From Volvariella volvacea V23 (taxonomy: Eukaryota; Basidiomycota; Agaricomycetes; Agaricales; Pluteaceae), in NCBI GenBank assembly GCA_000349905.1, contig KB722740.1, forward strand, positions 1,713,309 through 1,777,308: a stretch of 64,000 nt of DNA, in the 5' to 3' direction. Shown here in pieces: positions 25,145-37,157 of the stretch. Position 1 is the stretch's first letter. Each line of letters opens with the position of its first letter. Below the pieces are notes generated by a model. The model searched no databases and was not told the DNA's origin. It saw only the letters and a list, made by a program, of their open reading frames with translations. A program made the translations under genes and the position numbers.

Positions 25145-26303
25145 CTATGAAGCATTCGACAGCCAGGATTGCACTAGATTTCTATCTTTTACGCCTGCTC
25201 CGGCTTGACTGGAATACGCAGCTAAAACGCGCTCCGTGGCAAGTTCATCTATTTTCTTCAATGACTTGGGCACCGGTGTTGACGAAGGTGAAGAAGCGGC
25301 AGAGGAATTTCGCAAGAGTCGCCGGGTGCACTGCGAGCGGGTTAGATCAGCCATATTAGGATGCCGAGTGGTTGGATAAAGGCACACCTGTTTGACGCCA
25401 AGCCATGCACGCGTGTTGATACCAGTAGGTGGCATCTTCTGGGGGTTTGAGAGATCTCGTTCCGCCATGTCCACAACAACAAGGAACATTTTCAGTGCCA
25501 GGGGGATATCCCCAGCACTATAAGCCGTTTCTGCGAATTGGAGAAAGATGAAAGGATTTTGGGGAGCGAGAAGGAGAGCATGTGACAGGGCTTGAAGAGA
25601 TGACGAGTATCTACAAGCGGTTGGGTGTCACGCGCGTTGGCTAAAAGAGGGCATGCGTACTGGTTCCAAGAGGAATAAATGTCCGCTAGCTCCAGCCAGC
25701 CCTCTACGTCAGTGTAAAAAGTGTCCAAGAACTGCGAAAGCTCTTCCACTGCCTGGTCTACTCTTCCAATTCGACGAATAACGGATATCTTCCTCTTCCA
25801 AGCAGCCTGCAAAGAATTAAGCGAATGTAGGACTCGGGTTCAACTGCTGCATACGGCGTTGGCAGAGTCTGCTTCAAGTAGTTTCTTGTAGTACTGCAGC
25901 ACTCTTTCTGGGGGTTCGGTAGCCTCCATACGTATGCCCGTCAGAATGTCTACTCGTGGCGACTCCGGGAATTTGTCCGCTAGCTGCTTCAAGCAATTCT
26001 GCGTTGCTACAAGTTTAATCGCGAATCACAGAGCACAAAGTAATGAGGACTCACGTCTGCCACATCCAGCCGTCCTATGTCTATTGCAGCTAATGCCAGC
26101 TGTTCTAGGAAAGCCCAACCTGCGGGAACGCCTCAGTGACGTGTATTACACCTTACAGTCTAGATTTCCGTACGTTCGTCACCGAGCTTACTTATTGACC
26201 CCGATTCAACTAACTGAGTGCCTTTCTCAAAAGCATCCTGTGAAGCTCGAATATTGTTTGAGCGGTATGTGGCGAGTGTCTGGAGTGCGGAGGTGAGGGA
26301 CAT
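25145..26303 (-). CDS. emc2: ER membrane protein complex subunit 2 (TPR protein)
   Basis: The start at 26303 gives MSLTSALQTLATYRSNN. Exons join to WAFLEQLALAAIDIGRLD, NCLKQLADKFPESPRV, then AWKRKISVIRRIGRVDQAVE with LDTFYTDVEGWLELADIY, and QALSHALLLAPQNPF followed by QFAETAYSAGDIPLALKMF. These are the tandem TPR helices of EMC2. The C-terminus (GINTRAWLGVKQ, then CTRRLLRNSS) ends at 25145. Six short introns fit in frame. Family role: the cytosolic subunit of the EMC insertase, which places tail-anchored and multi-pass proteins in the ER membrane. Length of about 330 residues is normal. The start codon lies only 67 bp from that of the folate gene on the other strand. Confidence 0.93.
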
Positions 26304-26370
26304 GGAAAGAAGCCTTACGTAAGGGGTTGGGATGCTGCTGGGCTCTGCGTCTTGTCCGCGTCCATCACTG
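26304..26370. promoter_or_regulatory. 67-bp shared start region of EMC2 and folate genes
   Basis: The two start codons (26303 minus, 26371 plus) lie head to head. An alternative upstream in-frame start for the folate gene at 26332 would shrink the gap to 28 bp. Transcription start sites probably lie inside the opposite gene or overlap. Confidence 0.5.
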
Positions 26371-28187
26371 ATGGCGAACGTCGCGCATATCGCTGCCCTT
26401 TCTGTTGGCTCAAATCTTGGGGATCGGTTCTACAATATTGAACATGCTCTCAGATTGCTTGAAGCTCGCGAGCCCCTTCTGACGTTGGGACTACCCGAGG
26501 GATCTTTCGCACATATCGTGAACACAAGCTTTATGTACGAGACTGCCCCAATGTATGTAACCGACCAGCCCTCCTTCATCAATTGCGCTTGTCTTGTGCG
26601 TTCCAGGTCTCCGATGCCTAAATCTAGTTAATCATATGAGTAGATTGAAACGAATATCTCTGCTACAGACCTCTTGCGTCTTGTCAAGCATATTGAAGAA
26701 GTTGTAGGACGTGTCCCTTCGATTCGATTCGGACCGCGCGCCATCGACCTTGATATCGCCCTTTACGGTGATGAAGTCATTGATACGCGTCCACCCTCTT
26801 TAAAGGACACCCTCGACAAACTCATCAATGAACTCATCGTCCCACACCCAAGGATGGCTGAACGAGAGTTTGTTCTAAGACCACTCAACGAGTTCGTCAC
26901 CCTTTCTAGCGTTATCCACCAGTCGGTCATCATTGGAATTTGACAGTATGATCCCGGATTATGTGCACCCAGTCTTGCAGCGCACTATTCACGATTTGTT
27001 GAATGCTCTCGTGCCCTCCCCTGATGAGCCACCCATGAAGAAAGTGATTCCCTTCCCTCGATATCCATTGCCTGAGGATCCATCACCACCTTCTCTTTCC
27101 GCCGCCATTCCACCTACCCATTCGTACTGGACGCATGGGCAAACAACAAAAGAAAGGAGTCGAGCCAAAACACGTCTCATGGCTACGCTGAACACCACAC
27201 CGGATTCGTTCTCCGATGGTTCTCAACATAATACATTAGAGTCTGGTTTTGCATATGTTCAAGACTCGGTACGGGTTGGGTCCTCTATCGTTGATATTGG
27301 TGGCTATTCCACTCGTCCTGGTGCAGCGTTCGTCTCTACAGAAGAAGAAATCTCGCGCGTCGTACCATTCGTTACTGCCATACGTCAAGGTTATATATCC
27401 TCCAGCTCGACTGCTGACCAGCGAGTGCAAGATATTCTCATTAGCATTGATACCTTCCGTCACGACGTCGCAGAAGCTGCTATTCTGGCGGGCGCAAACT
27501 GTATCAACGACGTTTACGCTTTTGGTGGATCAGACTCGTATGCTCCTAGTACGGATGCCGACCGCGAACGAGTTACAAAAGCTATAGAGAGCATGAAAGT
27601 AGTTGCGCGCCGGTTGGCAGCACCAGTTATTCTGATGCACTCTAGAAGTGACGCAGGTCAGAATAAGGACTATAGCCTATACGACTATGCTGGTGAAGGC
27701 GGTGCCGTTGTGGAGGGTGTATGTCAAGAACTTGGTGATAGAGTAGAGTTTATCATTAGAGGGAGAGGCGGTATCCGTAGATGGCTGGTCATTGTAGATC
27801 CTGGTATTGGATTCAGCAAGAGTGTCGAGGATAACTTGGCCTTGATTAAGCATGGAGCGCTGGTGGTTGCAAATCGTTCTATTGGAACAGGTAAACTTTA
27901 ATCGCCCAATAGTAGGACAGGCTAATTGATTATCTATAGGCACTACTAAGAGAAGAAATCCCCTGGCGGGATATCCAACTTTGGTGGGCGTATCTCGCAA
28001 GTCATTCATTGGTCATTTATTGCAAGCTGGGGAGTTTGGAAGGTCAACTCAGCCGGTGGAAAGAGACTGGGCAACTGCAGCCGCTATTACTGCAGCTGTC
28101 CAACAAGGAAGCACTATCATCAGAGCGCATAATACAGCGGCAATGGCGGATGTCCTCACTATCACAGATGCGATTTATGGTATTTAA
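26371..28187 (+). CDS. Bifunctional HPPK-DHPS folate synthesis enzyme
   Basis: Two enzyme domains are fused. HPPK (residues ~1-180) starts ALSVGSNLGDRF, carries the Mg/ATP motif FGPRAIDLDIALYGDEVID, and closes with VPHPRMAEREFVLRPLN. DHPS follows after a linker, with MATLNTTPDSFSDG, VDIGGYSTRPGA, ISIDTFRHDVAEAA, NDVYAFGG, VILMHSRSD, VDPGIGFSKSVEDN, the dihydropterin-binding LVGVSRKSFIG, and RAHNTAAM at the end. Introns lie near 26597-26665, 26890-26946 and 27892-27939. HPPK pyrophosphorylates hydroxymethyl-dihydropterin and DHPS joins it to p-aminobenzoate to give dihydropteroate. Yeast Fol1 and Pneumocystis Fas also carry N-terminal dihydroneopterin aldolase domains. Here the frame begins directly at HPPK, and EMC2 occupies the space upstream, so aldolase must be encoded elsewhere. 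All catalytic motifs look intact; the final RAHN replaces the commoner RVHD. Confidence 0.93.
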
Positions 28188-29403
28188 TTTAATGGGCATT
28201 GCCAAATATTATGGTTTATTTACCCAGTCCTTGAACTTTAATCAAATTTCGACACTCGTCCTAACGATGGTAAAAACTCCATGTCTTCACTATTACCATA
28301 GCTCCGTCTTTTTATCCCACAAACAGAGGGTATAGCGAGCAGCGTTGTTTATCGGACGCTGCTTATTATCACGCCCTGGGTTGTCTTATGTGAGTAGCAT
28401 CTTCCGCTCAATTCGTGGCCCCTTGCACGGAACTTCCTTCCCTGTGCCTTGCCAATTCGCCGGATGAACAACAAAATCATGCATAGTTCACACTGAAACT
28501 ATTGTGTTGACAACCAATCGTCATACGTCTTTCGCTCCTATCTGATCTTTATCTCTTTCGCGTCCCCTTCTCCAATTGTACCCTCTTACTGACGCCACTA
28601 TTTACAGATACTGGGAGCAACCTAGTCCTCGCCTAGGATACGATGTAAATCAGGCTTTTTTTTACCGTATTTGACAGGCTTGCTGTAATGAGGCTTGTTG
28701 GTTCATGCTGTACTTATCTCAGGTAAATCAGATAGATTGGAGATCTTGAAGCTGTGAGTCCCAACTAACTTCATGTATGAGAGTCGACGAACTGTAGCCA
28801 GTAGTACCAACAAAAATCTTGAATTACGAAGCATCAAGATCTGAAAGATAACCACACTGGCTAGAGATTACGTCGAGCAACCTCGAGGTATACGGCCAGT
28901 CATTCGGTCATGGAGTTACGATACACGGATTTAAACGCGCACTACATCTTGGGAAGGTGACGGTACCTATAGCATGAGCGGCGTCATTACACGTTGTTGC
29001 CTCTTTGATACACGCAAAGTCGAGTCCCCTTCTGATGGTGAAATCACGAATAAAATGAAGTTGATTGGTTGGTACACGTTATGGTGTGCCAGTGAGGTGT
29101 CGGCGTCGCTCCCAGAGCTTACTCCTGGGCAGATATTATCGCCATTTTAGTTAGCGCTCCCTCCTGAGAGCGGCAGTGAATAAAACGACTGGGTAGCGGA
29201 TGCTTGGGCGGTTGGCTGTACACACCGCTGAACCAGGTTCGATTGTGTGTGGGATCATCCTGAGCCAAGTGCTGGGATGATTCGCCGTTACCATATCCAG
29301 CGATGCCACGTGCGCCACTCCCACCGTCCCGTTCGACGCACGACGTGTCACTCTCGCTACCACACCCACCTCATCGGTCTGCACTTCTGCCTGACTGCCC
29401 AGG
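28188..29403. other. Intergenic region before SEC11
   Basis: The 3' flank of the folate gene and the promoter of SEC11. A minus-strand frame at 29151-29423 overlaps the SEC11 start and has no motif. No other feature is seen. Confidence 0.35.
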
Positions 29404-30234
29404 ATGTTTTCTGAAGAACTCAAGGCGTTTCGCAGGCTCGGTTTTCGTCATGTGAGCCCTAATCTCGTCCGTACTGGTGTTGCGCAATTGATCTGCTCAT
29501 TAGCTGTTGCTTCAAGTCTTGAACTTTGCCTCGGTCATCGCATCAGGTCTTATGATATGGAAGGGACTGGGTCTCGTCACAAATTCTGAGTCTCCTATTG
29601 TGGTTGTGCTGAGGTTTGGCGCTTTCTTTTGATTCACCTTCATCTATAACCGTTTATTTTGTAGTGGATCAATGGAACCAGCTTTCTACCGCGGCGACCT
29701 CTTATTCCTCACAAACCCCGCGAATGAACGCTATAAAACTGGAGATATTACCGTCTACAAGATACCTGGGCAAGGCATTCCAATCGTTCATCGCGTCTTA
29801 GAAACACATGATGATTATTCGAAGGTCTTGGCATCCTCTGAGTGCGTACTCCCTGTAGCTATATGCGAGCGCATTTACTGAATACGTGTAATAGTTCTGT
29901 GGACGTTGTAGTTCCCCATCAAAAGATTCTCACCAAGGGCGATAATAACTACGTTGACGATATTGAGCTGTACCAAGGATTACAATGGTTGGAACGGAAG
30001 CATATAGTTGGGAAGGTTCGCGGGTAGGTCCATTAATCCCCTTCTGAATGTTCGTTCTCAACCTCTTTGTTAGCTTTTTACCATACGTTGGCTACGTGAC
30101 GATAGCAATGGTCAGTTGGTCACCACCATCTTACGCCCCGACTTGCTAACCCCGGTCCTCAGAACGACTTCCCACAACTCAAGTACGCGCTGTTAGGAGG
30201 TTTAGGACTTCTAGCACTTATACAACGGGAGTAA
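29404..30234 (+). CDS. sec11: Signal peptidase complex catalytic subunit Sec11
   Basis: Exon 1 ([16 protein letters not shown]) joins to [15 protein letters not shown], a membrane anchor ending in ESPIVVVLS. The next intron is followed by the catalytic [15 protein letters not shown], with the active-site Ser in GSMEP. The second box IPIVHRVLE contains the catalytic His. [12 protein letters not shown] holds the Asp residues. [18 protein letters not shown] and a short C-terminal hydrophobic segment ([13 protein letters not shown]) complete the protein at 30232-30234. Six exons join in frame. Role: type I signal peptidase of the ER lumen with Spc2 and Spc3 partners; it cleaves signal peptides. 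The Ser-His-Asp layout, rather than the bacterial Ser-Lys, marks it as the eukaryotic ER type. Length of about 180-190 residues is normal. Confidence 0.95.
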
Positions 30235-30461
30235 ACTGCACCACATTACTGTATCAAGTCTTCGCACGCAACCACTTCTACCCACTCGCATCACCTAATG
30301 TCCATACCATTTGTGAAGTCACACTCCTAGTAATCCATAATCTTTCTGCGCACGCACGTCATTGTGGGATGATCCGGCCAGCATTGCAGCCTTGAACGGC
30401 TGGCGGAGGTTAAATGAGGAGCCAGGTAGGGCACGTGGCCAGAAAACACCTCATTGCCTTC

Positions 30462-31664
30462 ATGTCCACTTTAGAGGTAGTATCTCTTCCTCCAGCTATC
30501 TTGCAGGATCTTCTGAGGCTCCAGGGCGAGGAGCTAATACGGCTGAGGGCTCAGGTTGGAGAGTATTCGGTGAGCTTCAGTAATATCCCGTATATTTTGA
30601 CCACCAACCCGTGATGGTTAGCAAGCCATTGAACTCCTCAGGCAGCAGCTACAAGTGACCCGAGGCGAGAATGAGGAGTTGAAGGCCAGACTATCATCAA
30701 CCAAGCCCAACGGTGCCGGCGTGAAGAAGGCAAAGATAGTTCTCGAGCCTCGTGTGTCAATAGGGAGTCCGAGTGGGAGTAGCTTCGATCCACCCGAGAA
30801 TGCGTGGGTGCCAAGAGACGATAACCCATGGATTGAAACCGAGCTAGGCCCCGCACACGCGCCGCAATCGAGTTACGAACTGCCGATTCCCTCTACAGCA
30901 GTCAACGATAGCGCCAGCGACGATCAGACTGGCGGCCAGCACGTGTCTTTTGAGGCGCCAAACGAGCTGCAGCCGTTTTGCATCCATAAAGGACCTTGGA
31001 AAGTCTTGGATCACGCGCGGAAGGTGTGTACAGGTGTTCATGCTTCATTTACGACGGCTCACGGCATTCTACGTAGACGTTAAAGTAAGACCGAACGCCA
31101 CATTATAAGATTGAATTGGCCTTTAACTCCTGACTGCATCTAATCTCCGCCCCCATCCCATCCCATTTATGACAGACCACGCACTCCGCGGCTCATGCTT
31201 GGAGAGAATAACTTTGTTTTCAGTGCTTCCTCGCCTAATGTTTGTTTCGCCGTTCTCCCAGACCCGGCTGATCACCCGCATATGAAGAATATCGAAAAGA
31301 GGATGAAGAAGATGATGAACAAGGAAAAGATCGAGTTGATCATCTTCCAGAAAGGAAAGTCGGTGTATGCGGGGACTTATGAGTCAAGGGAGCGTGTCAC
31401 TCTGGAACCTCAACTGTTCCCCAACTTGCCCAAGATAGTACGTCGTACCACAGCGAGATTGGACTTTGCGTTGATATCGACAATTGGATGTTTTGATAGG
31501 TCAAGGAAGACGTGTACAAGCTAGGAAAAGGTGAAGGTTTCACCGACGCGTTCGTCAAGAACGCTTTAGCGAGCGGGGAATGGAAGGTGGTGCAAATCAA
31601 GTTTGAGAGGGTCGGGTTCAATCTTGAATTGAACCAGATATTGTTTTCTGCACCTGCTGGCTAG
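30462..31664 (+). CDS. Coiled-coil protein with unrecognised C-terminal domain
   Basis: The proposed start at 30462 gives MSTLEVVSLPPAILQDLLRL followed by a Leu/Glu/Arg-rich helix. This continues over a 54-nt intron as LLRQQLQVTRGENEELKAR, a likely coiled coil. A Ser/Pro/Asp-rich linker follows, with a WVPRDDNPWIETELG segment. After an intron around 31021-31178 the C-terminal region is compact and charged: NNFVFSASSPNVCFAVLPDP, a HPHMKNIEKRMKKMMNKE helix, IIFQKGKSVYAGTYESRERV, then EWKVVQIKFERVGFNLELN and the stop at 31662. The last segments look like a folded domain with beta strands. I do not recognise the family. The start is uncertain because upstream in-frame ATGs exist (30414). Confidence 0.65.
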
Positions 31665-32262
31665 GAAAGTGCTTGACATTGGGATGCGTAGTGTACATGG
31701 GGCTAGTTTGACGCTTGGTACGGCTAGTGTGGACATATTTAGGGTTGATGGAGAGGTGTTATTTACTAGGCCCTTGGTATATGTATCAATACGCCCTGTA
31801 TCGTGGTCTTTGGATACGAGACTGGTATTCTTAAGAACTTTTGACTCTCGAATTAATACCGTTTACATAGAATACACGGCAACGTGACTTGATCTCTCGA
31901 TTCGTGCGACGTCAGTAATATAACTAAATGTACACTAGGTAGTGTGCAATCTCGGCTAACTACTAGTCCATCGCCTAACCGAATGCGGGGGGACTCTAGT
32001 TAAAGTAAAATCGAGATTTACCGATGAATGGACGCTTTATTAGGTAGGTCAAATGCCTAATTTGTAGAACGCAAAAATGGATGGTTTGGCGATGCTTGAA
32101 TAGGCATATTCAACTACTCGACCTAGCATTTTGAAATGGTCTTCACACTCTGATGGGAATGGCATGCTGTGGGTACAGCGTACTGCATTAAATGGATACA
32201 ACTACGGGTATATATGCATATTAGAGTTACGAAAAGGGCAGCAATGGGAAATATTCTTGGGT
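31665..32262. other. Convergent intergenic region
   Basis: The 3' flanks of the coiled-coil gene and of the first hemerythrin gene. No supported feature. Confidence 0.35.
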
Positions 32263-33251
32263 CTATATTCCCTTGCCAATGTAGTTCTGTGGTTGTCCAT
32301 AGAGATCAAATGGCGAGAATTTCCAATAACTAGGATATAAGAGTGTTAGCTGTCGCCGCATATAGTTGATCAAGACTGGTCCTCGTACCTGCCGTACCAA
32401 CGGGATATGATATTCTTGATGGTCCACTTGAACGCGTTGGGAGCTTCAGGCTACGTGAACGATGGGGAATAGTCAAGGGGCGCGAAGCATTGACAGGGAC
32501 AGGAAAGCGCACCCAGTTAGGATAATTTGCTGTGTCTGCATGCCCAAGCATCCAGGGGAAATCTATTGTTAGCGATGACATCGACAACTGCTCAATTTGC
32601 TCTACACAAATAGAGACCATGAGAAATCGTAGCATTGCGCTTGCGGGAGCAAAAAAGAGGCCTACTCTTTATAGCGGCGTCCACGTCTGCCTTGGTAAGC
32701 TTCCTGAGGTGCTCGGGAGCGACAGTGGGCATCTGTGATGCAGTTACGATCTAAATACGCGGCGTAGGTTTGTCGCAAAGGCGCTGAAGACTTGCCTCGG
32801 CGTATAAATGTGGAATAAGCGGCTCCGCAAGCGCCAGTAATAATCTGCGGACCTCCTGCCCATCGTACTTCACCGGACCCGCCTGAACGCCCTTCATGTA
32901 GTCTTGCAGAGCCTCCATGGGTGCGTGCATAGCTGCGTGCTGTTCGACATTCTGGTTCACCGCCACCACAGTTGAGAAGAGAGGGAAGAAGATATCTTCC
33001 TCTGCATCATGGTGGTGATGAATGAGGCCCAACATTGCAAGGCAGTAGCCAGCAAAGGCATGCTCGTCCTCTGGTAAGATTTGCGGAGCCTTCTCGTACG
33101 CGTTATTGATTCCCCGGATGAATGCATTGTGAGCTGAGGCCATTTCGAAGCACATCTTTTCGCGAAAGTCATCCTTCCCTTCCGGAGCGACGGTCGGGAC
33201 AGGGATTAGCGCGTAAGGTGGACCTTTCTTCACGGATTCTGTATGCGACAT
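32263..33251 (-). CDS. Hemerythrin-like HHE domain protein, copy 1
   Basis: The protein starts MSHTESVKKGPPYALIPVP. The four-helix HHE domain follows, with likely metal ligands in HNAFIRG, IHHHHDAEEDIFFP (H-x3-E pattern), EQHAAMH and PLIPHLYAE. Downstream exons give MPTVAPEHLRKLTKADVDAA, WMLGHADTANYPNW, PEAPNAFKWTIKNIISRWYG and YWKFSPFDLYGQPQNYIG, stopping at 32263. The intron after LYAE (32795-32733, 63 nt) begins GCAAGT, a GC-AG intron; the paralog has GT at this same site. Hemerythrin-like proteins bind a di-iron centre and may sense or carry oxygen, NO or iron, and fungal members are poorly studied. No signal peptide or membrane segment is visible, so the cytosol is likely. It is the first of three tandem paralogs on this strand. 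Confidence 0.87.
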
Positions 33252-34226
33252 GGTGAAAGAGCTGAGGCAGGTTGGTCGTGAGGAACGATGAAAAAGCGAC
33301 TCCTTTTTCTATTAATAGGACGGGTGTACCTTCGAGATGGTAATGAAAATTACTACTAAAGTATCGATCGGGATCCATAATCCAACTGTAGCTATTGGGT
33401 AGAATTGTAATCATTAATGACAGTACCCCTCGTTTATAAGGGCTGGCGAATTGCAGGTTGATGGAGTTGACAAAGTGACTAGCCCTATTCGGTGAGTACG
33501 CCTTCCACTGCTCCAACTGCATGTGCGATTTCACTTCACACTTTTAGCATGTTGAAGACGGACTTGATCGGGGATTCCGGCACATTAGCACGGACATTTG
33601 TATTTAAACCGTTGCAGCAACCGACACGCAATGGAACTCGTCTAGCCCTGTGGTAGGCTGCTAGAACGTACCGTGACCCCATGGCGTAGTCGGCCAAAGC
33701 TCTATTTCCTTTGATCAGGAGGCAACACCTTTTTGAAGCGTAAAGATGCCCTGCATTACCTGCATGTATGGATGGTTCTGTGGGACCCGTCGGGCATGCG
33801 CAATTACTGGTATTGGCTCGAAAGCCGTCGGAAGCACGATGCCCCTGGTGCGGCAGCTTGGTAACAAACAACCATCCCATAAATAGATTTTTAAATTAGC
33901 TAAGTACAGTGAACAAATACTTGCATAGACTTACATGTCCTAAGGTTCCCAGATGAGCCGCGCTGCGAAGCTTCTATGCAAGACCTTCTATGGCAATGGA
34001 AACTGGAGCAGAGATACTTTTATCACGGGAAAATAATCAGTCACATCGCGTATTTCATCCGTTCGCTATCGGACTAGCCACTATTTGTGAGTAGGAATAG
34101 CAATATGGGCATCATGATATTCATCAAGTCTAGTGTACGAGTTGTAGCATTAACACTAACACAAGGTATAATATGTGTAGGCAATCCGAGGTCCATAATG
34201 GTGTTGCAGATGAGTCCAAAAAGCGT
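33252..34226. other. Spacer between hemerythrin copies 1 and 2
   Basis: Upstream region of copy 1 and 3' flank of copy 2. Some frames are open on the minus strand (33536-33880, 33169-33534) but carry no motif. No fragment of a further hemerythrin copy is seen. Confidence 0.3.
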
Positions 34227-35198
34227 CTACGTTGTCTTGCCGTTGCCGACATAGTTCTGTGGCTTTCCAGAGAAATCGCATGGTGAGAATTTCCAGTAAC
34301 TGATTTAACGAAGCATCAGTAAACAGCGCAAAGAAACATAGACGGCGCGCATACCTGCTATACCAGCGCGAGGCAAAATGCTTGACAATAAACTTGATGA
34401 AGCCAGGGACAGGAGGCTATGTATCGACAGATTGAGAAACTCAAAAATATCAACTGTGGGGTAAATGCGTACCCAGTTAGGATAGTTCACCAGATCCAAG
34501 TGTCCCATCATCCAGCAGAAACCCTCCGTTATTGACACTTCCTTAATTTTCTCCTGGTGCTCTGGATAGGACACAGAAAGTGAGCACGAGACGTTCTTCT
34601 GTCGCAGTGCATAGGAACTCACTTTGAATTATAGCGTCCATGCCAGCTCTATCGAGTTTTCTAAGGACCTCCGGAGCAACAGTAGGAATCTATAACTGAA
34701 CTTAACACCAGTACACATTCCCCTTAAAAAGTACTGACTTACCTCCTCGTGCAAATGAGGAACGAGCGGCTCCGCAAAAGCCAGCAACAATTTACGGGCC
34801 TTCTCCCCGTCGTATTTCTCGGTCCCTGCTTGTACTCCCACCATATAGTCTCGGAAGGCATCCAGCGGGCCATGCATCGCCTCATGCTGCTCAACGTTGT
34901 GGTCCATCTTCATCACGGTTGAAAAAAAAGGGAAGAAGATCTCCTCCTCTGACGAGTGGTGATGGTGAATAACTGCCGTCATTGCGATGCAATAACCTGC
35001 AAAGGCGCGCTCGTCTTTTGGCAGAACCCGCACAGCCTTCTCGTATGCGTTGTTGATACCACGGATGAAGGCGTTGTGGGCTTGAACCATTTCATAGCAC
35101 ATGGTCTCGCGGTGGTCATCCTTTACCTCAGGAGGGATAGTTGGAACAGGGATGAGGGCATAAGGTGGTCCTTTCTTGATGGAATCGGTGTTGGACAT
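34227..35198 (-). CDS. Hemerythrin-like HHE domain protein, copy 2
   Basis: The start at 35198 (MSNTDSIKKGPPYALIPVP) was preferred to an upstream in-frame ATG because it matches copy 1 exactly in position. HHE ligands are HNAFIRG, IHHHHSSEEEIFFPFF, EQHEAMH and PLVPHLHEE. After a GT-AG intron comes IPTVAPEVLRKLDRAGMDA, then a helix joining to FCWMMGHLDLVNYPNW, PPVPGFIKFIVKHFASRWYS and YWKFSPCDFSGKPQNYVGNG, with the stop at 34227. Intron positions match copies 1 and 3. The His-rich face and all helices are intact, so it should bind metal as the others may. The expression regime cannot be read from sequence. Confidence 0.88.
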
Positions 35199-37157
35199 GA
35201 TGAAGGTGTTAGAGGAGGTTAGGATAACGTACAAAGGCGAGGTCAAGTTCTTCCCATCCTTTCACCAGGTAAGGAATATTTATACCAGTAATTTACGGAT
35301 GAGCGAATCCGATGCATGGTCCCTTCGCAAGTGCCAAGAGACATGGCCTGGTGGAGACCATTTACGTTGGGATGATGGTACCGAGAAATACATAGAAAGA
35401 CTGGATCAGGAGGCAGTACAGTCCGAGACGGAATTCGACCGGAGGCAGGAATACCTGAATGCTGGTTGGTTGATTTTCCGTGAGGGCACTGACTTTGATC
35501 GATCACATCCGCTAGTTCACCGATATCAATCTTGTTGCACCGAATACGCCAGAGACTTGTCCTCAAATGTGGATCGTCAACAGTGGAATTTCTCGGCGAT
35601 ATTGTGATCGCTTTCTTCATATCGATTTGCTTCAGCAGTTTATGGAAACGAATGTCCCATAGCTTCATGACCCTCGAGTGTCACATAAGGTCGAGAATAT
35701 ACTGAGTCAAGACCATCAATTATGGGCGCATCAAAACACGCAGACAGGCAACGGCGGGCTTGATCGGAATCTGTGCCATGCAAAGGCCTCAAACGAAGTT
35801 CTGGATAGGCATAGCCGGGCTTGCCTTGGAGTTTCTGAAGGCCAGGTGGCGTTTAGAGCAACAGGACGTGCAACAAAATAAGAATGATGGTATGTAAGGC
35901 TTATGTAAAGGATTTACAGTATTATAGATCAACAGAAAGGCCGCCAAAATTTTTAACCTGTGGAGTTACCGATATATGGCGTTCCGGAGAAGCCTATCAG
36001 AAAGAATTTTCAAATAGCTAGGCGACAAGTTCGAGTCAAAATCATTCAAACGTAGTCAATAATGATATGCCTGTGCCATGCATTCGCACTATGGATAATC
36101 GACCGAAGAAATCCTTGGATAGGATGCAACCCTAGGAGGAAAAACGGCCGAAGAGGCGCACCCAATGTGGGAGGAGACCCGATAAAACGCGCCAGTCAAT
36201 AGTCCTGATAGGCTTTCCGGTCTCTAGAAAAAAAATAGGCTAGGTCTCCAAAGGCGCAAGCAACTGTTACGTCCATATCAACCTCCCAAACGTTTCTGAC
36301 AGAATCTACAAAAGCCTGTCTCATTCAATTTCAATTCCGCCAATACCGCTACTCACATAGACGCTGAATAAGCGGGTGAACAAATGACACTCACTCCTGA
36401 ACCTTCTCTGAATTATATTTCTGCTTCCTCGACTATACGCCTTTCATGATGTGCTCAAGTATACTGAAGGGTGCATTAAACGCTCATCAGGGACATAAGA
36501 GATAGGAAGAAGAGTGTACGCGCTCCTTCAATCAGGGACATTCACGGTGGTAGTAGTAGCAGCGTACGACATGAAAGCAATAGTCGAGCGGTGCGTGGAG
36601 GATGAATTCCCTAGGCATCCTTTTACTGGCATCCCCTCCCCCTCACCTCTCGACCGCGACAGGATGACGCATTTTCACCCAGTCAGCCGCATTTTGTCGT
36701 CAATGATACTCAAGATGACTTGCACTTTACCGTGATTCAGTGGCAGTGACTTCCGCGCCTAATATTGGGGGTTCACAAGAGTTGAGTTGAGCATACTAGT
36801 AGAGTGCAGTAATGCTATCAAATTAATATTGTTCAAGCTGTCGGATCCGCGCAAAGTCTAACCGACGGGAAATCTTGAACAGAGCCTCCATATAGCCATA
36901 GTGCAAATCGAACACACCTTGGACTGTTCAAGGCGGGGTTGGGTATTCGTCTCTACGTAGAAGCGGTGATGCCGGTACAGAGTACGTGAAAAGTTGCTAT
37001 CCCCGAGCGACTGGTTGATGAAAGAAACGGTGCTCATATTTGCAAATGGTAGTGCGATAAAACAAAATGAGATACTGGTATACAACGTCCATGCTTATTA
37101 ACGTCAGTGACGAAAGGTTTATAATACTTTAAATCAACGGGCAGCAGAGGAACCAAT
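35199..37157. other. Spacer between hemerythrin copies 2 and 3
   Basis: About 2 kb without a supported gene. A 143-codon plus-strand frame (35176-35607) overlaps the 5' end of copy 2 and has no motif. I looked for leftover HHE or C-terminal hemerythrin motifs and saw none. Confidence 0.3.

Noticed and set aside
35176..35607. 143-codon plus-strand frame overlapping hemerythrin copy 2
   Set aside because: Antisense to the conserved start of copy 2 and without motif.
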